From: Halomonas sp.
GTDB lineage: Bacteria > Pseudomonadota > Gammaproteobacteria > Pseudomonadales > Halomonadaceae
Assembly (NCBI RefSeq): GCF_007692655.1
Contig: NZ_REBQ01000133.1
Coordinates: 1 to 35,554 of the forward strand
Direction of reading: 5' to 3'
DNA: 35,554 nucleotides
Shown: positions 14,823 through 24,312 of the stretch, piece by piece
Layout of the letters: each line of letters begins with the position of its first letter
Numbering within the stretch: the first letter of the stretch is position 1
The notes under the pieces: model-generated
What the model saw: the letters and a program-made list of their open reading frames with translations, nothing else
Databases searched by the model: none
What the model was told of the DNA's origin: nothing
Program-made: the position numbers and the translations under genes

Positions 14823-17686
14823 TATTTATTAGCCTCTTTTGATTCTGACTGTTGGGTCGTTTGAAGCGTAGGCCGATGTGCGGTTGTCACACTGCCTAGG
14901 TTGACCAGAATCATTAGCGTTGCACCTACCACCGCGAGGTAAACACCTAGATCAAATAACAGCGCGGTCGCCAGCTCAATTTTGCCGATCAGCGGGATAT
15001 CGAAATAACCAAAAGAAGTGGTGAGGAAGGGGTAGCCAAACAACCAACTGCCTAATCCAGTGCTCACTGCAATGGCGAGCCCTAGCACGGAAATAAAGGG
15101 GAACGAGACTTTAAGGCGTTGATTGGTCCACTCGTAGCCTCTGGCAATATATTGCAGTAGCAGTGCAATAGCCGTAATCAGGCCAGCAATAAAGCCACCC
15201 CCGGGCTGGTTATGACCGCGTAAAAATATGTAGAAAGATACCAGCAGGGCTATCGGCAGGATGATTTGTGCGACCACTTCCAGGATTAGGGGGTAGCGGT
15301 GTCGTGACCAGCGTATACCTTCAGCATTGCCTGATGGCTTAAACAGGCGCAAACGGTTAAGCAGCTTGTACGTGGCAAGGCCAGCCAGGGTAAGCACTGT
15401 AATTTCGCCTAAGGTATCAAAGCCGCGGAAGTCGACAAGAATAACGTTAACGACGTTCGTTCCGCCGCCGCCGGGAACGCTTTGAGCGAGGAAGAAATCA
15501 GAAATACTGGTAACTTCACGGGTGAGCAGGGCGTAGTTTAGCGAGGCGATAATAAGGCCGAGCGACCCGGCAAGCAGTATGTCGCGCATGATGCGCCTGG
15601 ATGAAACCCACAGCGGTGGGCGCTGAGGTAGGAAAAATAGTGCAAGAATCATCAAGATCATTGAGACGATTTCTACAGAAAGCTGGGTGAGCGCGAGATC
15701 CGGTGCGGAGAACCGGATAAATGTCAGTGATACGGTTAAGCCCACTACCGACAGCATTAGCAACGATACTAGCCTCCAGCGATGTGCTAATGCACTGCCG
15801 ATGGCCCCGAGCATCATTACCCCCGCGCCGAGTATCACCAACCCGTCGACAGGCTGTACACCTGCGGAACCGGTTAGAGAGCTGACATTGCTTAGGCCAA
15901 GCGCCGTCATTGCCAAGGCTGATAGCAGTAACAGCGCCTGATAACGTTGCAGTGAACCATTTTCCAGTCGCAAGGTTATCCAGAGTGCGGACTTCACGAT
16001 GCGAGTGATGCTCTTTTCAAATATTTCTTTAGCATTATGGCTAGGTAGCACGCTGGCCAGAAGTCCCAAGCGAGCGTGCTCCCGCATTAATACCAGGCCT
16101 CCACCGATGGCAATAGCACTCATCATTAATGGTAAGTTGAGCCCGTGCCACAATGCGAAAGCGAAAACAGGATTGTTAATGCCCTGTACCGCAAAGCTGG
16201 CCGTATTGATAAGTGGGGCGGCTAGCGTCATGGGAAGTAAACCGACCATCAAGCATAGAACCGCCAGTAGCATCCCCGGTAGGTACATACCTTTCGGCGG
16301 GTCGTGGGGGTGGCGTACTTCTACATTGGGGTTACTGTCAGACGCTTGGCCTTCAAGCATATTGTTGGCGCTGGGCGTTGCAAAAAAAATGCCATACATA
16401 AGGCGTAGCGAATAGGCGACCGAGAGAGTGGCACCCACCAGCACTAACAAAGGAATGACGCTGCCCAAGCCGCCAAAAAGCTCGGTTGATAGTGCTTTAG
16501 TCAGCAGCATCTCTTTGGACAAAAATCCGTTAAAGGGAGGGAAGCCTGCCATGGCCGCTCCCGCCATAAGGGTTAATGTTCCTGTAATAGGCATCAGCGA
16601 CCATAACCCACCTAAACGGCGAATATCCCGGGTGCCAGTTTCATGATCAATAATGCCGGCACTCATGAATAGCGTGGCCTTGAATAGAGCGTGATTAAGG
16701 ATGTGGAACAGGGCAGCCACTATCGACAGCGGGGTATCTAACCCCAGTAGCAACACAATGAGGCCCAGGTGGCTCACCGTCGAAAATGCTAAAATACCTT
16801 TTAAATCACGCTCTAGCAGAGCAAACCAAGCCCCATAAACGAGCGTTGCAAGGCCAGCTAGTGTTAGACTAACGGCCCATATTGATGTGTCGCCTAAGGC
16901 TGGGTGCAAACGGGCCAGCAAAAATATGCCTGCTTTGACCATCGTGGCAGAGTGTAAATAGGCTGACACCGGGGTGGGCGCCGCCATCGCGTGAGGAAGC
17001 CAGAAGTGAAAGGGGAACTGTGCAGACTTGGTGAAAGCGCCGATGAGTACTAGGGCCATGATGAGAGGGTAGTGTGAAGAGGCGCGCAGTTGATCGCCAG
17101 CCATCAGCACATCGGCCATCGCGAAACTGCCCACCTCATTACCGATCAGCAGTATGCCCGCTAGCAGTGCTAGTCCGCCGGCGCCTGTTACGGTAAGCGC
17201 CATGCGCGCACCGCGCCGAGCATCGCTAAGGTGGCCCCAGAAACCAATGAGCAGAAAAGAGGCGACGCTGGTGAGTTCCCAAAACAGCCACATCAGCAAT
17301 AAGTTGTCGGCCATGACGATACCCAGCATCGCCGTCATGAATAGCATCATGAAAGAAAAAAAACGGCCGTCTTTCTCGTCACTGGCAAGGTAGTAGCCTG
17401 CATAGGCAATGATAAGACTGCCGATGCCAAGGATGAGAAGTGCAAAAAGCAGGGTTAGGCCATCAAGGCGCAGTGCAAGATCTAATCCAAGCAACGGCAT
17501 CCAGGGCAGGTGTTGAGTGATCACTCCGCCACTGAACAGAGTAGGTGAGTGGCTTAACACTATGCTGAGTGCCGCCAAGGGCGCAATCATGGTGGTGATC
17601 GTGCAGAGCAGTCGTCCACGGCTGGCGGTGAACAGCGGCACTAAGGTGCCAGCCAGGGTCAACAGAGGTATCCATAGCAGCGACAT
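14822..17686 (-). CDS. Fused Mrp antiporter subunit A-B (MrpAB, PhaAB-like)
   Basis: A 954-aa protein in which the NuoL-like MrpA is fused to MrpB, the arrangement of group 2 Mrp systems such as Sinorhizobium Pha1 and the Vibrio operon. The MrpA part has [20 protein letters not shown] and [36 protein letters not shown] with the proton-path Glu and Lys. A MbhD/E-like section contains [18 protein letters not shown] and [13 protein letters not shown]. The C-terminal MrpB domain has [22 protein letters not shown] near residue 830. I prefer the start at 17686 (MSLLWIPLL); the frame is open to 17755 without a better RBS. It is the first gene of the minus-strand operon. Confidence 0.93.
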   Translation of the reverse strand: MSLLWIPLLTLAGTLVPLFTASRGRLLCTITTMIAPLAALSIVLSHSPTLFSGGVITQHLPWMPLLGLDLALRLDGLTLLFALLILGIGSLIIAYAGYYLASDEKDGRFFSFMMLFMTAMLGIVMADNLLLMWLFWELTSVASFLLIGFWGHLSDARRGARMALTVTGAGGLALLAGILLIGNEVGSFAMADVLMAGDQLRASSHYPLIMALVLIGAFTKSAQFPFHFWLPHAMAAPTPVSAYLHSATMVKAGIFLLARLHPALGDTSIWAVSLTLAGLATLVYGAWFALLERDLKGILAFSTVSHLGLIVLLLGLDTPLSIVAALFHILNHALFKATLFMSAGIIDHETGTRDIRRLGGLWSLMPITGTLTLMAGAAMAGFPPFNGFLSKEMLLTKALSTELFGGLGSVIPLLVLVGATLSVAYSLRLMYGIFFATPSANNMLEGQASDSNPNVEVRHPHDPPKGMYLPGMLLAVLCLMVGLLPMTLAAPLINTASFAVQGINNPVFAFALWHGLNLPLMMSAIAIGGGLVLMREHARLGLLASVLPSHNAKEIFEKSITRIVKSALWITLRLENGSLQRYQALLLLSALAMTALGLSNVSSLTGSAGVQPVDGLVILGAGVMMLGAIGSALAHRWRLVSLLMLSVVGLTVSLTFIRFSAPDLALTQLSVEIVSMILMILALFFLPQRPPLWVSSRRIMRDILLAGSLGLIIASLNYALLTREVTSISDFFLAQSVPGGGGTNVVNVILVDFRGFDTLGEITVLTLAGLATYKLLNRLRLFKPSGNAEGIRWSRHRYPLILEVVAQIILPIALLVSFYIFLRGHNQPGGGFIAGLITAIALLLQYIARGYEWTNQRLKVSFPFISVLGLAIAVSTGLGSWLFGYPFLTTSFGYFDIPLIGKIELATALLFDLGVYLAVVGATLMILVNLGSVTTAHRPTLQTTQQSESKEANK

Positions 17687-17755
17687 TGCTAGCGTTCCGC
17701 ACTCTGGGTGGCTTTCCGCCTGCCGATATTTCCATTCGGCAAGCCGTAGAGCCAT

Positions 17756-18057
17756 GTGAAGGTTGAGGGTTAACGTGGCAGTGAAAAAAACGCGTTAAAA
17801 CGCAGGTCTGGTAAGCCTAAGTTGGGTGCTATAAGGTTTACGGCGTAAAAGCCACTGTTTACCAGATACGGTGTTTTCAACTGTCGGGGGCAGTTTACAT
17901 AGGCGGTTGATGGAGCGGTAGGCGACTTATGCCTAAGCCACTTTGGTGTTATGGGTTTGGATGTTGTATTCAATAGCGTCTATTTGTTGCGTTTAATAGC
18001 AGTTAATCAGGCATCATGCCTAACATTCCCATCAGCTGTGGTGGGCAGTTTGTTACT
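17756..18057. promoter_or_regulatory. Structured divergent intergenic region between the two Mrp operons
   Basis: About 300 bp with no gene, and it must hold the promoters of both antiporter operons. Visible structure: TCTGGTAA (17807-17814) and TTACCAGA (17859-17866) enclose a nested TTTAC-GGC-GTAAA palindrome (17837-17849) that extends as GGTTTACGGC/GTAAAAGCC. Further along are TAGGC-N7-GCCTA (near 17920) and a perfect 13-bp palindrome AGGCAT-C-ATGCCT (18009-18021), about 50 bp before mrpA. I see no unequivocal -35/-10 pair on either strand. Confidence 0.45.
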
Positions 18058-18073
18058 GAGGAGATTTCGCTAG

Positions 18074-20422
18074 ATGCAACTTGCCGTGTTAATGGGTTTT
18101 TTGCTGGCCGCGTCGTCGCCATTGCTGCACCGCTGGTTTGCTCATCAAACCAGTCTAGTGTTGGCACTGTTTCCAGCAGGACTGGCAGCGTGGTTGGCAA
18201 TACAAGCCCCTGAAGTCATCGAAAATGGCAGCATACTCTTAGAATGGGAGTGGGTGCCTTCTCTGGGTATTAGCCTGACGTTTATGCTGGATGGTCTGGC
18301 GCTCCTTTTTGGGTTGTTAATTACCGTTATAGGCACCTTGGTGCTTATTTATGCAGGTGGGTATCTCAAAGGACATCCTGACTTAGTGCGCTTTCATATT
18401 GCATTGATGGCGTTCATGGTATCTATGCTGGGGCTGGTGTTAGCCGACGGTTTATTCACGCTGTTTATTTTCTGGGAGCTCACCAGCATCACCTCATACT
18501 TGCTGATTGGCTTCAATCATGCAGATATCGAAGCGCGCAAGTCCGCCCGCCAGGGGTTGTTTGTGACCGTGGCCGGTGGGTTGGCGCTAATGGCTGGTTT
18601 GGTGCTGTTAGGTGTGGCCAGCGGAAGCTGGTCGCTTGCTGAGATTCGCAGTATGGAGGCTGACCTTCGCGAGCATGCGCTCTATACGCCAATGCTAATC
18701 TGTTTGCTGCTGGGGGCGTTTACCAAATCAGCCCAGTTCCCCTTCCATTTCTGGTTACCCAATGCCATGGCGGCTCCGACGCCAGTTTCCGCCTATCTGC
18801 ATTCTGCCACCATGGTAAAAGCAGGCATCTATCTGATGGCACGCCTGCAGCCGGAACTGGGTGGCACCGCCATGTGGATTGGGATCCTTTCGGTTGTTGG
18901 TGCCCTCACGATGCTGACGGGTGCATTTCTGGCGATACGTCATACCAATATTAAAAAGCTACTGGCTTACTCAACGATTATGGCGTTAGGCACTCTGACG
19001 ATGCTGTTGGGCATCGGCACTGATGGCGCAATGATCGCTTTTGTTACTTTCCTGCTGGCGCATTCGCTCTATAAGGGTGCGCTGTTTATGGTGGCAGGCA
19101 TTTTGGATCATGAAACTGGCACCAAGGACGTCACTCAAATGGGTGGTTTACGCCCTCTGATGCCTGTGACCGCTGTCATCGCGATGATTGCGGCGCTCTC
19201 CCTCGCTGGGGTGCCGCCGCTGTTTGGTTTTGTGGGCAAAGAGTTAATGTTTGAGTCAGTGCTAGCAGCGGAAACCTTTCGCGTGCTGCTGGTGCTGTTC
19301 GGATTTGTAGCGGCGTTCTTAACGATAGCCGTGGCCGCCATTATTGCGTTAAGGCCCTTTTATGGTAAGCGTATCGAGACGCCCAAGGTACCTCATGAGG
19401 CACCGTTCAGTATGCTGCTAGGGCCAGGCTTACTGGCCGTATTGTCGCTCTTTATTGGGGTTTTGCCTGCTCTCGTTGGAGAAGGCCTTTTGACCTCAGC
19501 CGCGTCCGCCGTGGTGGGTGAACCCATCAGCGTGTCACTGTCACTGTGGCATGGCATTAATCTGCCGTTAATCATGTCGATCCTTAGCCTGGGTATCGGC
19601 TTTATGCTGTTTAAGCACTGGGACCATGTGCGTGGCAGGTTGTCGATACTTTCGCCTGCTATGCGTTACGGACCCGAAGCTGGCTATGAAAACTTTATGA
19701 ATGGCATTGTGCACGTTTCTGAGTGGCAAACGCGGCTACTGCAAAATGGCTATATGCGTAACTACATCTTAGTTATGTTGATTACCCTCATTGCATTAAT
19801 AGGTAACTCAATCTTGCTGCGCCATTCACCACAGCTTGCTTTTGAGCTAGATGTGCGCTTTCACGAGCTGGTAGTGATGGGCACCATGGTGATGGGCGCG
19901 CTATTTGCCACGATTTCGCGTTCGCGTCTTGGCGCGGTCGTATCCGTCGGTATTATGGGGTTCTCCATTGCGCTTATCTTTATTCTATTCAGTGCGCCGG
20001 ACCTGGGTATTACCCAGCTACTTGTCGAAACCCTGACGGTCATCCTGCTGGTGTTGGTGCTTTTCCGTCTGCCGCGCTTCTCAAATCTTTCGACTAGCCT
20101 AGAGCGCATTCGCGATGGCGTTGTCGCAGCGGCGATGGGTATTTTGATCTGCCTGCTGATTATGACTGCCTGGAGTATTCAGCAGTTTGAGCCTATCTCG
20201 ACCTATATGGTGGAAAACAGTGCGCCGCTGGCTCACGGTCGCAATATTGTTAACGTTATTTTGGTTGATTACCGTGCCCTGGATACCTTGGGTGAAATGT
20301 TTGTACTTGCGCTCGCGGCGATTGGCGTTATTGCCATGTTGAAACTGCGTCATGGTGAAAACAGCGATGGAAAAACCGTCGATAGCAGCAAAGTGACTGC
20401 CAAGGAGCCTTACGATGGTTAA
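18074..20422 (+). CDS. mrpA: Mrp antiporter subunit A (group 1 operon)
   Basis: A 782-aa NuoL-like ion-translocating subunit without the MrpB domain. The signature segments are present: [20 protein letters not shown] with the helix-5 Glu, [36 protein letters not shown] with the Lys, the C-terminal [24 protein letters not shown] and [24 protein letters not shown] 18074 follows GAGGAG by 10 bp. It overlaps mrpB by 8 bp. It heads a seven-gene operon divergent from the fused-AB operon and is clearly diverged from the MrpA part of that protein. Confidence 0.95.
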   Translation: MQLAVLMGFLLAASSPLLHRWFAHQTSLVLALFPAGLAAWLAIQAPEVIENGSILLEWEWVPSLGISLTFMLDGLALLFGLLITVIGTLVLIYAGGYLKGHPDLVRFHIALMAFMVSMLGLVLADGLFTLFIFWELTSITSYLLIGFNHADIEARKSARQGLFVTVAGGLALMAGLVLLGVASGSWSLAEIRSMEADLREHALYTPMLICLLLGAFTKSAQFPFHFWLPNAMAAPTPVSAYLHSATMVKAGIYLMARLQPELGGTAMWIGILSVVGALTMLTGAFLAIRHTNIKKLLAYSTIMALGTLTMLLGIGTDGAMIAFVTFLLAHSLYKGALFMVAGILDHETGTKDVTQMGGLRPLMPVTAVIAMIAALSLAGVPPLFGFVGKELMFESVLAAETFRVLLVLFGFVAAFLTIAVAAIIALRPFYGKRIETPKVPHEAPFSMLLGPGLLAVLSLFIGVLPALVGEGLLTSAASAVVGEPISVSLSLWHGINLPLIMSILSLGIGFMLFKHWDHVRGRLSILSPAMRYGPEAGYENFMNGIVHVSEWQTRLLQNGYMRNYILVMLITLIALIGNSILLRHSPQLAFELDVRFHELVVMGTMVMGALFATISRSRLGAVVSVGIMGFSIALIFILFSAPDLGITQLLVETLTVILLVLVLFRLPRFSNLSTSLERIRDGVVAAAMGILICLLIMTAWSIQQFEPISTYMVENSAPLAHGRNIVNVILVDYRALDTLGEMFVLALAAIGVIAMLKLRHGENSDGKTVDSSKVTAKEPYDG

Positions 20423-20846
20423 GTCAGGCACGATTATTCTTAATACGGCTGCACGCTTTTTAATGCCTCTGCAATTGCTGTTTTCGATCTTCTTGTTACT
20501 GAGGGGGCACGATGAGCCAGGCGGTGGGTTTATTGCCGGACTCGTGGCGGCAGGGGCATTCACGCTATATCTGCTTGCCTTTGGCGTGAGTGCCACTAAA
20601 GAAGTGCTGCGTATGGTTGATCCCCGCGATCTGATCGGCATTGGTTTGCTGTTGGGTATGATATCGGTAGTGCCTGCTTGGTTTATGGGGCAGCCGTTCT
20701 TAACCGCCCAGTGGTGGACGATTCCGGTTATCGACTTTAAAGCCTCGACGCCGCTAATTTTCGACATCGGTGTTTATCTTGCAGTATTGGGGTCTGTCAC
20801 CGGGATGGTAATGACGCTAATGGAGGTCGACCAGGATGAACCTTGA
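20415..20846 (+). CDS. mrpB: Mrp antiporter subunit B
   Basis: A 143-aa stand-alone MrpB/MnhB with four membrane helices. The family signature [24 protein letters not shown] is intact, and the C-terminal helix [20 protein letters not shown] is typical. It begins 8 bp inside mrpA with AAGGAG upstream and ends 18 bp before mrpC. The corresponding domain in the other operon is fused to MrpA, which distinguishes the two Mrp groups. Confidence 0.95.
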   Translation: MVKSGTIILNTAARFLMPLQLLFSIFLLLRGHDEPGGGFIAGLVAAGAFTLYLLAFGVSATKEVLRMVDPRDLIGIGLLLGMISVVPAWFMGQPFLTAQWWTIPVIDFKASTPLIFDIGVYLAVLGSVTGMVMTLMEVDQDEP

Positions 20847-20864
20847 GTTAACAGGAGGCTCGGC

Positions 20865-21212
20865 ATGGAACCGTTAATGGCACTGGCGATTGGCCTGCTT
20901 TATGCGACAGCTATTTTTATGATGTTGCGGCGCTCTATCGTCAAATTGGTAATTGGTTTGATGCTGTTATCTAACGCCGCCAATTTGCTGATTTTCACTA
21001 CTGCGGGCATGACACGAGGCGCTCCTCCTCTCATTCCAGAGGGAATGATGCAGCCATTAGGTGAAGTGGCCGACCCGCTACCCCAAGCGGTTGTGTTAAC
21101 GGCTATCGTCATAGCGTTTGGCGTGCTGGCGTTTGCAGTGGTATTGATTCGACGTGCCTATGAAGTCGTCAAGGCCGATGATTTAGATAAAATGAAGGAT
21201 ACTGATACGTGA
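20865..21212 (+). CDS. mrpC: Mrp antiporter subunit C (NuoK-like)
   Basis: A 115-aa protein with three membrane helices and the MrpC hallmark [25 protein letters not shown]. The second helix [20 protein letters not shown] is typical of NuoK-like subunits. The ribosome-binding site ACAGGAGG is strong and lies 7 bp before ATG 20865. The stop overlaps the mrpD start by 4 bp (GTGA). Confidence 0.95.
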   Translation: MEPLMALAIGLLYATAIFMMLRRSIVKLVIGLMLLSNAANLLIFTTAGMTRGAPPLIPEGMMQPLGEVADPLPQAVVLTAIVIAFGVLAFAVVLIRRAYEVVKADDLDKMKDTDT

Positions 21213-22813
21213 GGCCTGAAGTCGCTCTTCCCGTCCTCTTGCCCTTACTTTCAGGGGCAATCTCATTGATGTTCTGGCGCTCCCGCCCCATGCAACGGTT
21301 TGTGGCGGTGGCAGGTAATATCGCCTTGCTGGTTGTTAGTCTGTGGTTGTTTGTATCGACGCTGTCAGATGGCTACGTGACGATGCAGATGGGCAACTGG
21401 CCAGCACCGTTTGGTATTACCTTGATTGCCGATATGCTCAGCGCGGTAATGATCCTAATGACCGCCATTATTGGTCTGGCCATGGGGATCTATTCGCTTG
21501 CCTCCACCGGCCGTGGGCATGAGAAGTTTGGCTATTACCCGTTAATGCATCTCTTGCTAGCCGGTGTTGCAGGGGCGTTTTTAACCGGCGATATTTTTAA
21601 CCTCTATGTCTGGTTTGAGGTCATGCTGGTGGCGTCTTTTGCGCTGCTTATCCTAGGTGGTGAGCGGGCTCAAATGGAAGGTGCCATCAAGTACGTCACC
21701 CTCAACCTATTAGCATCGGTCATCTTTTTAACCGCGATCGGCCTGCTGTATGGCATGGTGGGTACGCTTAACATGGCTGACATCGCGCTGCGGCTGAACG
21801 AGGCAGAGCATCAGGGAATGGTCGAGGTGTTGGCCGTGATGTTTATGGTGGCGTTCGGCATTAAAGCGGCGGCTTTTCCGCTCTTTTTCTGGCTGCCTGC
21901 GTCTTATCATACGCCGCCGGTGGCTGTCTCAGCGCTGTTCGCGGGGTTACTGACCAAGGTGGGTGTTTACTCGCTGTTCCGCGTATTTACTTTGATGTTT
22001 GATCAGTCCATGGGTTACATCCAGGACATTATGCTATGGGGCGCTGCGTTCACCATGGTGACAGGGGTGCTTGGGGCGGCGGCGCAATATGAGTTCCGGC
22101 GTATATTGTCGTTCCATATCGTTAGCCAGATTGGCTATATGATTCTTGGCCTGGCAATTTATACACCGCTAGCGATTGCCGGCGGGGTGTTCGCCATTGT
22201 GCATAACATCGTGGTGAAGACGAATCTATTCTTGATCAGCGGTATTACTCACCGCTTGCAAGGAACTTATCAGCTTAAAAAGATGGGTGGGTTATATCGC
22301 GAGCGTCCCTGGCTAGCGGTGGCATTCTTTATTTCTGCCTTCTCGCTGGCAGGCATTCCACCCTTATCAGGATTCTTTGCCAAATTCGTCATTGTGCGTG
22401 CGGGTATCGAGGCCGAAGCCTATGTGGTGACGGGGATTGCCCTTGCGGTTGGCTTAATGACGCTTTATTCCATGGTTAAAATTTGGAATGAGGTGTTTTG
22501 GAAATCACTGCCGGAAGATAACCATGTACCTGAAACTGCTACGCCGAAAGGCGATGATGGGCGGTTACTGAAACCAAGTCTATGGATGATGTATCTACCC
22601 GTGGTGGTGCTGGCCATGTTCTCACTGTTGATTGGCATATTTGCTGAACCAATGATGATCGTGATGACAACCATTAGTGATCAGTTGCTTGAGCCATCTG
22701 GCTATATTGAAGCTGTTATGGGGCCTACAGCCAGCGGTGAAGATGCACTGCTGGAATCAATGCCCACGGAAGCTGAAGGCGGAGACGCTGGCGCTGGGGA
22801 GGAACTGCCATGA
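21209..22813 (+). CDS. mrpD: Mrp antiporter subunit D
   Basis: A 534-aa NuoN-like subunit beginning with GTG (21209) that overlaps the mrpC stop. The conserved features are [20 protein letters not shown] with the helix-5 Glu, [35 protein letters not shown], and [21 protein letters not shown]. An acidic C-terminal tail (about 30 residues, ending DAGAGEELP) is absent from the other MrpD. It overlaps mrpE by 4 bp (ATGA). Confidence 0.95.
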   Translation: MRPEVALPVLLPLLSGAISLMFWRSRPMQRFVAVAGNIALLVVSLWLFVSTLSDGYVTMQMGNWPAPFGITLIADMLSAVMILMTAIIGLAMGIYSLASTGRGHEKFGYYPLMHLLLAGVAGAFLTGDIFNLYVWFEVMLVASFALLILGGERAQMEGAIKYVTLNLLASVIFLTAIGLLYGMVGTLNMADIALRLNEAEHQGMVEVLAVMFMVAFGIKAAAFPLFFWLPASYHTPPVAVSALFAGLLTKVGVYSLFRVFTLMFDQSMGYIQDIMLWGAAFTMVTGVLGAAAQYEFRRILSFHIVSQIGYMILGLAIYTPLAIAGGVFAIVHNIVVKTNLFLISGITHRLQGTYQLKKMGGLYRERPWLAVAFFISAFSLAGIPPLSGFFAKFVIVRAGIEAEAYVVTGIALAVGLMTLYSMVKIWNEVFWKSLPEDNHVPETATPKGDDGRLLKPSLWMMYLPVVVLAMFSLLIGIFAEPMMIVMTTISDQLLEPSGYIEAVMGPTASGEDALLESMPTEAEGGDAGAGEELP

Positions 22814-23283
22814 CGGGAGCTATCTGGAATTTATTGCTTGGCCTTGCATGGGTATTGTTAAGCGGCGACTTCACTGGCTTGAACTTACTCGTTGGCCTGG
22901 TATTTGGCTATCTCTCCCTGGTGCTGCTTGAGCCGCAGCTCGACTCTTTAAAAGGCTATCCAGCCCGTATTCCGCGGCTAATAAGGTTTGTTGGGTTTTT
23001 CCTTAAAGAGCTGGTTCAGGCTAATTTAAGAGTTGGCTTTGATATTTTGACACCGCCTTGGCATATGAAGCCTGGTGTTATTGCCATGCCACTTACGGCA
23101 CGTACGGAAATGGAAATTACCATGGTGGCCAACCTGATTTCTTTAACGCCCGGCACGTTGAGCCTTGATGTGTCTGATGATCGTAAGGTGCTATATATTC
23201 ATGCCATGTTTTTAGATGATGAGGAAGAACTGCGGCGTAATCTGAAAGAAATGGAGCATCGGGCACTGGAGCTGTTTCGCTAA
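22810..23283 (+). CDS. mrpE: Mrp antiporter subunit E
   Basis: A 157-aa MnhE-family subunit with N-terminal membrane helices (LLLGLAWVLLSGDFTGLNLLVG, then LRFVGFFLKELVQANLRVGFD in the linker region) and the conserved VANLISLTPGTLSLDVSDD segment, followed by LYIHAMFLDDEEELR. The start overlaps mrpD by 4 bp and the stop overlaps mrpF by 1 bp. Confidence 0.94.
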   Translation: MTGAIWNLLLGLAWVLLSGDFTGLNLLVGLVFGYLSLVLLEPQLDSLKGYPARIPRLIRFVGFFLKELVQANLRVGFDILTPPWHMKPGVIAMPLTARTEMEITMVANLISLTPGTLSLDVSDDRKVLYIHAMFLDDEEELRRNLKEMEHRALELFR

Positions 23284-23552
23284 TGGATACCGTTATACTC
23301 ATCAGCCAAGTCATTATGAGCTTGGCGCTTATACTTACCTTTGTCCGCGTGGTACGCGGCCCTAGCCTGCCTGATCGCGTAGTGGCGCTTGAGCTTTTCT
23401 CTACGTCCGTTGTAGGGCTAGTAGGGGTTTATGCGATAAAGACAGAAGTCGCAAGCTTTCTAGACGCTGCGATTGTGATCGCGTTAATGGGCTTTTTAGC
23501 GGCGATAGGTTTTGCACGCTTTTTAGAACGAGGAGGCCCGCGGGATGATTGA
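23283..23552 (+). CDS. mrpF: Mrp antiporter subunit F
   Basis: An 89-aa MrpF with three helices: the signature VVRGPSLPDRVVALELFSTSVVGLVG and AAIVIALMGFLAAIGFARFLERGG. It starts on the last base of the mrpE stop codon and overlaps mrpG by 8 bp. Confidence 0.95.
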   Translation: MDTVILISQVIMSLALILTFVRVVRGPSLPDRVVALELFSTSVVGLVGVYAIKTEVASFLDAAIVIALMGFLAAIGFARFLERGGPRDD

Positions 23553-23949
23553 GTTCATAAAGGGCACGCTAATCATTGGTGGTGCGGTATTTATTCTGCT
23601 TGCTTCAATTGGCTTGCTGCGGCTGCCTGACCTCTTGACGCGTATGCATGCCACCACCAAAGCTGCTGCGTTAGGCGTTATTTTAATCATGCTGGCGGCT
23701 GCCATGCATTTTGCTGAAGTGGGCATCGTTGCACGTTCGTTTGCCATCATTGTGTTTATTCTGATGACTGCGCCGGTAGCTGCACACGTTATTGGTCGGG
23801 CCGGTTACTTTGTAGGCTCAAAGCTTTGGAGCGGCACGGTAAAGGATGAATTGCGCCCTAATTATGACCCTTTGACTCACGAGTTAAAGAGCGGTCTGGA
23901 GACCCAGGAAAATGCCAAGCGTCAGCCTCGGAATACAGATCCTGACTAA
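23545..23949 (+). CDS. mrpG: Mrp antiporter subunit G
   Basis: A 134-aa MrpG with three helices and the pattern LASIGLLRLPDLLTRMHATTKAAALGVIL, then IVFILMTAPVAAHVIGRAGYF. A polar tail of about 45 residues follows. It is the last gene of the seven-gene operon and is followed after 47 bp by a clear intrinsic terminator (23997-24019). Confidence 0.95.
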   Translation: MIEFIKGTLIIGGAVFILLASIGLLRLPDLLTRMHATTKAAALGVILIMLAAAMHFAEVGIVARSFAIIVFILMTAPVAAHVIGRAGYFVGSKLWSGTVKDELRPNYDPLTHELKSGLETQENAKRQPRNTDPD

Positions 23950-23996
23950 CAAGTAGCGACAATAAGTCATGCCATTAGCAGTTTGATGCTGTTGCC

Positions 23997-24019
23997 AAGC
24001 CACCTACGGGTGGCTTTTT
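23997..24019 (+). terminator. Rho-independent terminator of the plus-strand Mrp operon
   Basis: AAGCCACC (23997-24004), loop TACG, GGTGGCTT (24009-24016), followed by further Ts: an 8-bp stem with a stable UNCG-like loop and a five-T run. Confidence 0.88.
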
Positions 24020-24052
24020 CGTGTTTGTTTCAAAATTTTTTTACTGTTTATC

Positions 24053-24097
24053 TTGAACAATACAAAAACAATATATATACAATAGTTATACCGTATA
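24053..24097 (+). promoter_or_regulatory. Promoter and candidate operator of the DUF2256/CRY-DASH operon
   Basis: TTGAAC (24053-24058) and TATACA (24076-24081) are separated by 17 bp in a very AT-rich stretch. Directly after the -10 lies AGTTATAC (24084-24091), the 8-mer that forms the inverted repeat at the other photolyase locus, overlapping an 11-bp perfect palindrome TATAC-C-GTATA (24087-24097). A repressor bound here would cover the start site. Confidence 0.5.
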
Positions 24098-24154
24098 GGA
24101 TAATGTGTCCACGTTTTAATGCAGTCTACGTGCAAATACTGATCAACCGTGACC

Positions 24155-24301
24155 ATGCATCGCAAACAGCACTTACCGCAAAAAATTTGTGTTCAATGCC
24201 AACGCCCTTTCACCTGGCGTAAAAAATGGGCGCGCTGTTGGGACGAGGTACGCTACTGCAGCGAGCGTTGCCGTCGTAGCCAGAAGCAAGAAAATTCCTA
24301 G
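24155..24301 (+). CDS. DUF2256 zinc-ribbon-like microprotein
   Basis: A 48-aa [22 protein letters not shown] at the start and RRSQKQENS at the end. It has five cysteines spaced C12-x2-C15-x12-C28-x6-C35-x3-C39, with WRKKWARCW and VRYCSERCR, the pattern of DUF2256, a short metal-binding-like family usually adjacent or fused to cryptochrome/photolyase genes. Its biochemical role is unknown. Its stop codon lies within the AGGAGG ribosome-binding site of the CRY-DASH gene, so the two are translationally coupled. The SD for ATG 24155 is weak. It is short enough to be missed by length-filtered gene callers. Confidence 0.88.
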   Translation: MHRKQHLPQKICVQCQRPFTWRKKWARCWDEVRYCSERCRRSQKQENS

Positions 24302-24312
24302 GAGGCGCGAGC

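Noticed and set aside
11727..23949. The Mrp block as complex I (nuo) or a formate hydrogenlyase
   Set aside because: Subunits E, F and G and MrpB are specific to Mrp/Mnh antiporters, and no Fe-S, flavin or nickel subunits are present.
23983..24222. 79-aa plus-strand ORF downstream of mrpG
   Set aside because: It runs through the operon terminator and the AT-rich promoter region, has no SD and overlaps the well-supported DUF2256 gene in another frame.
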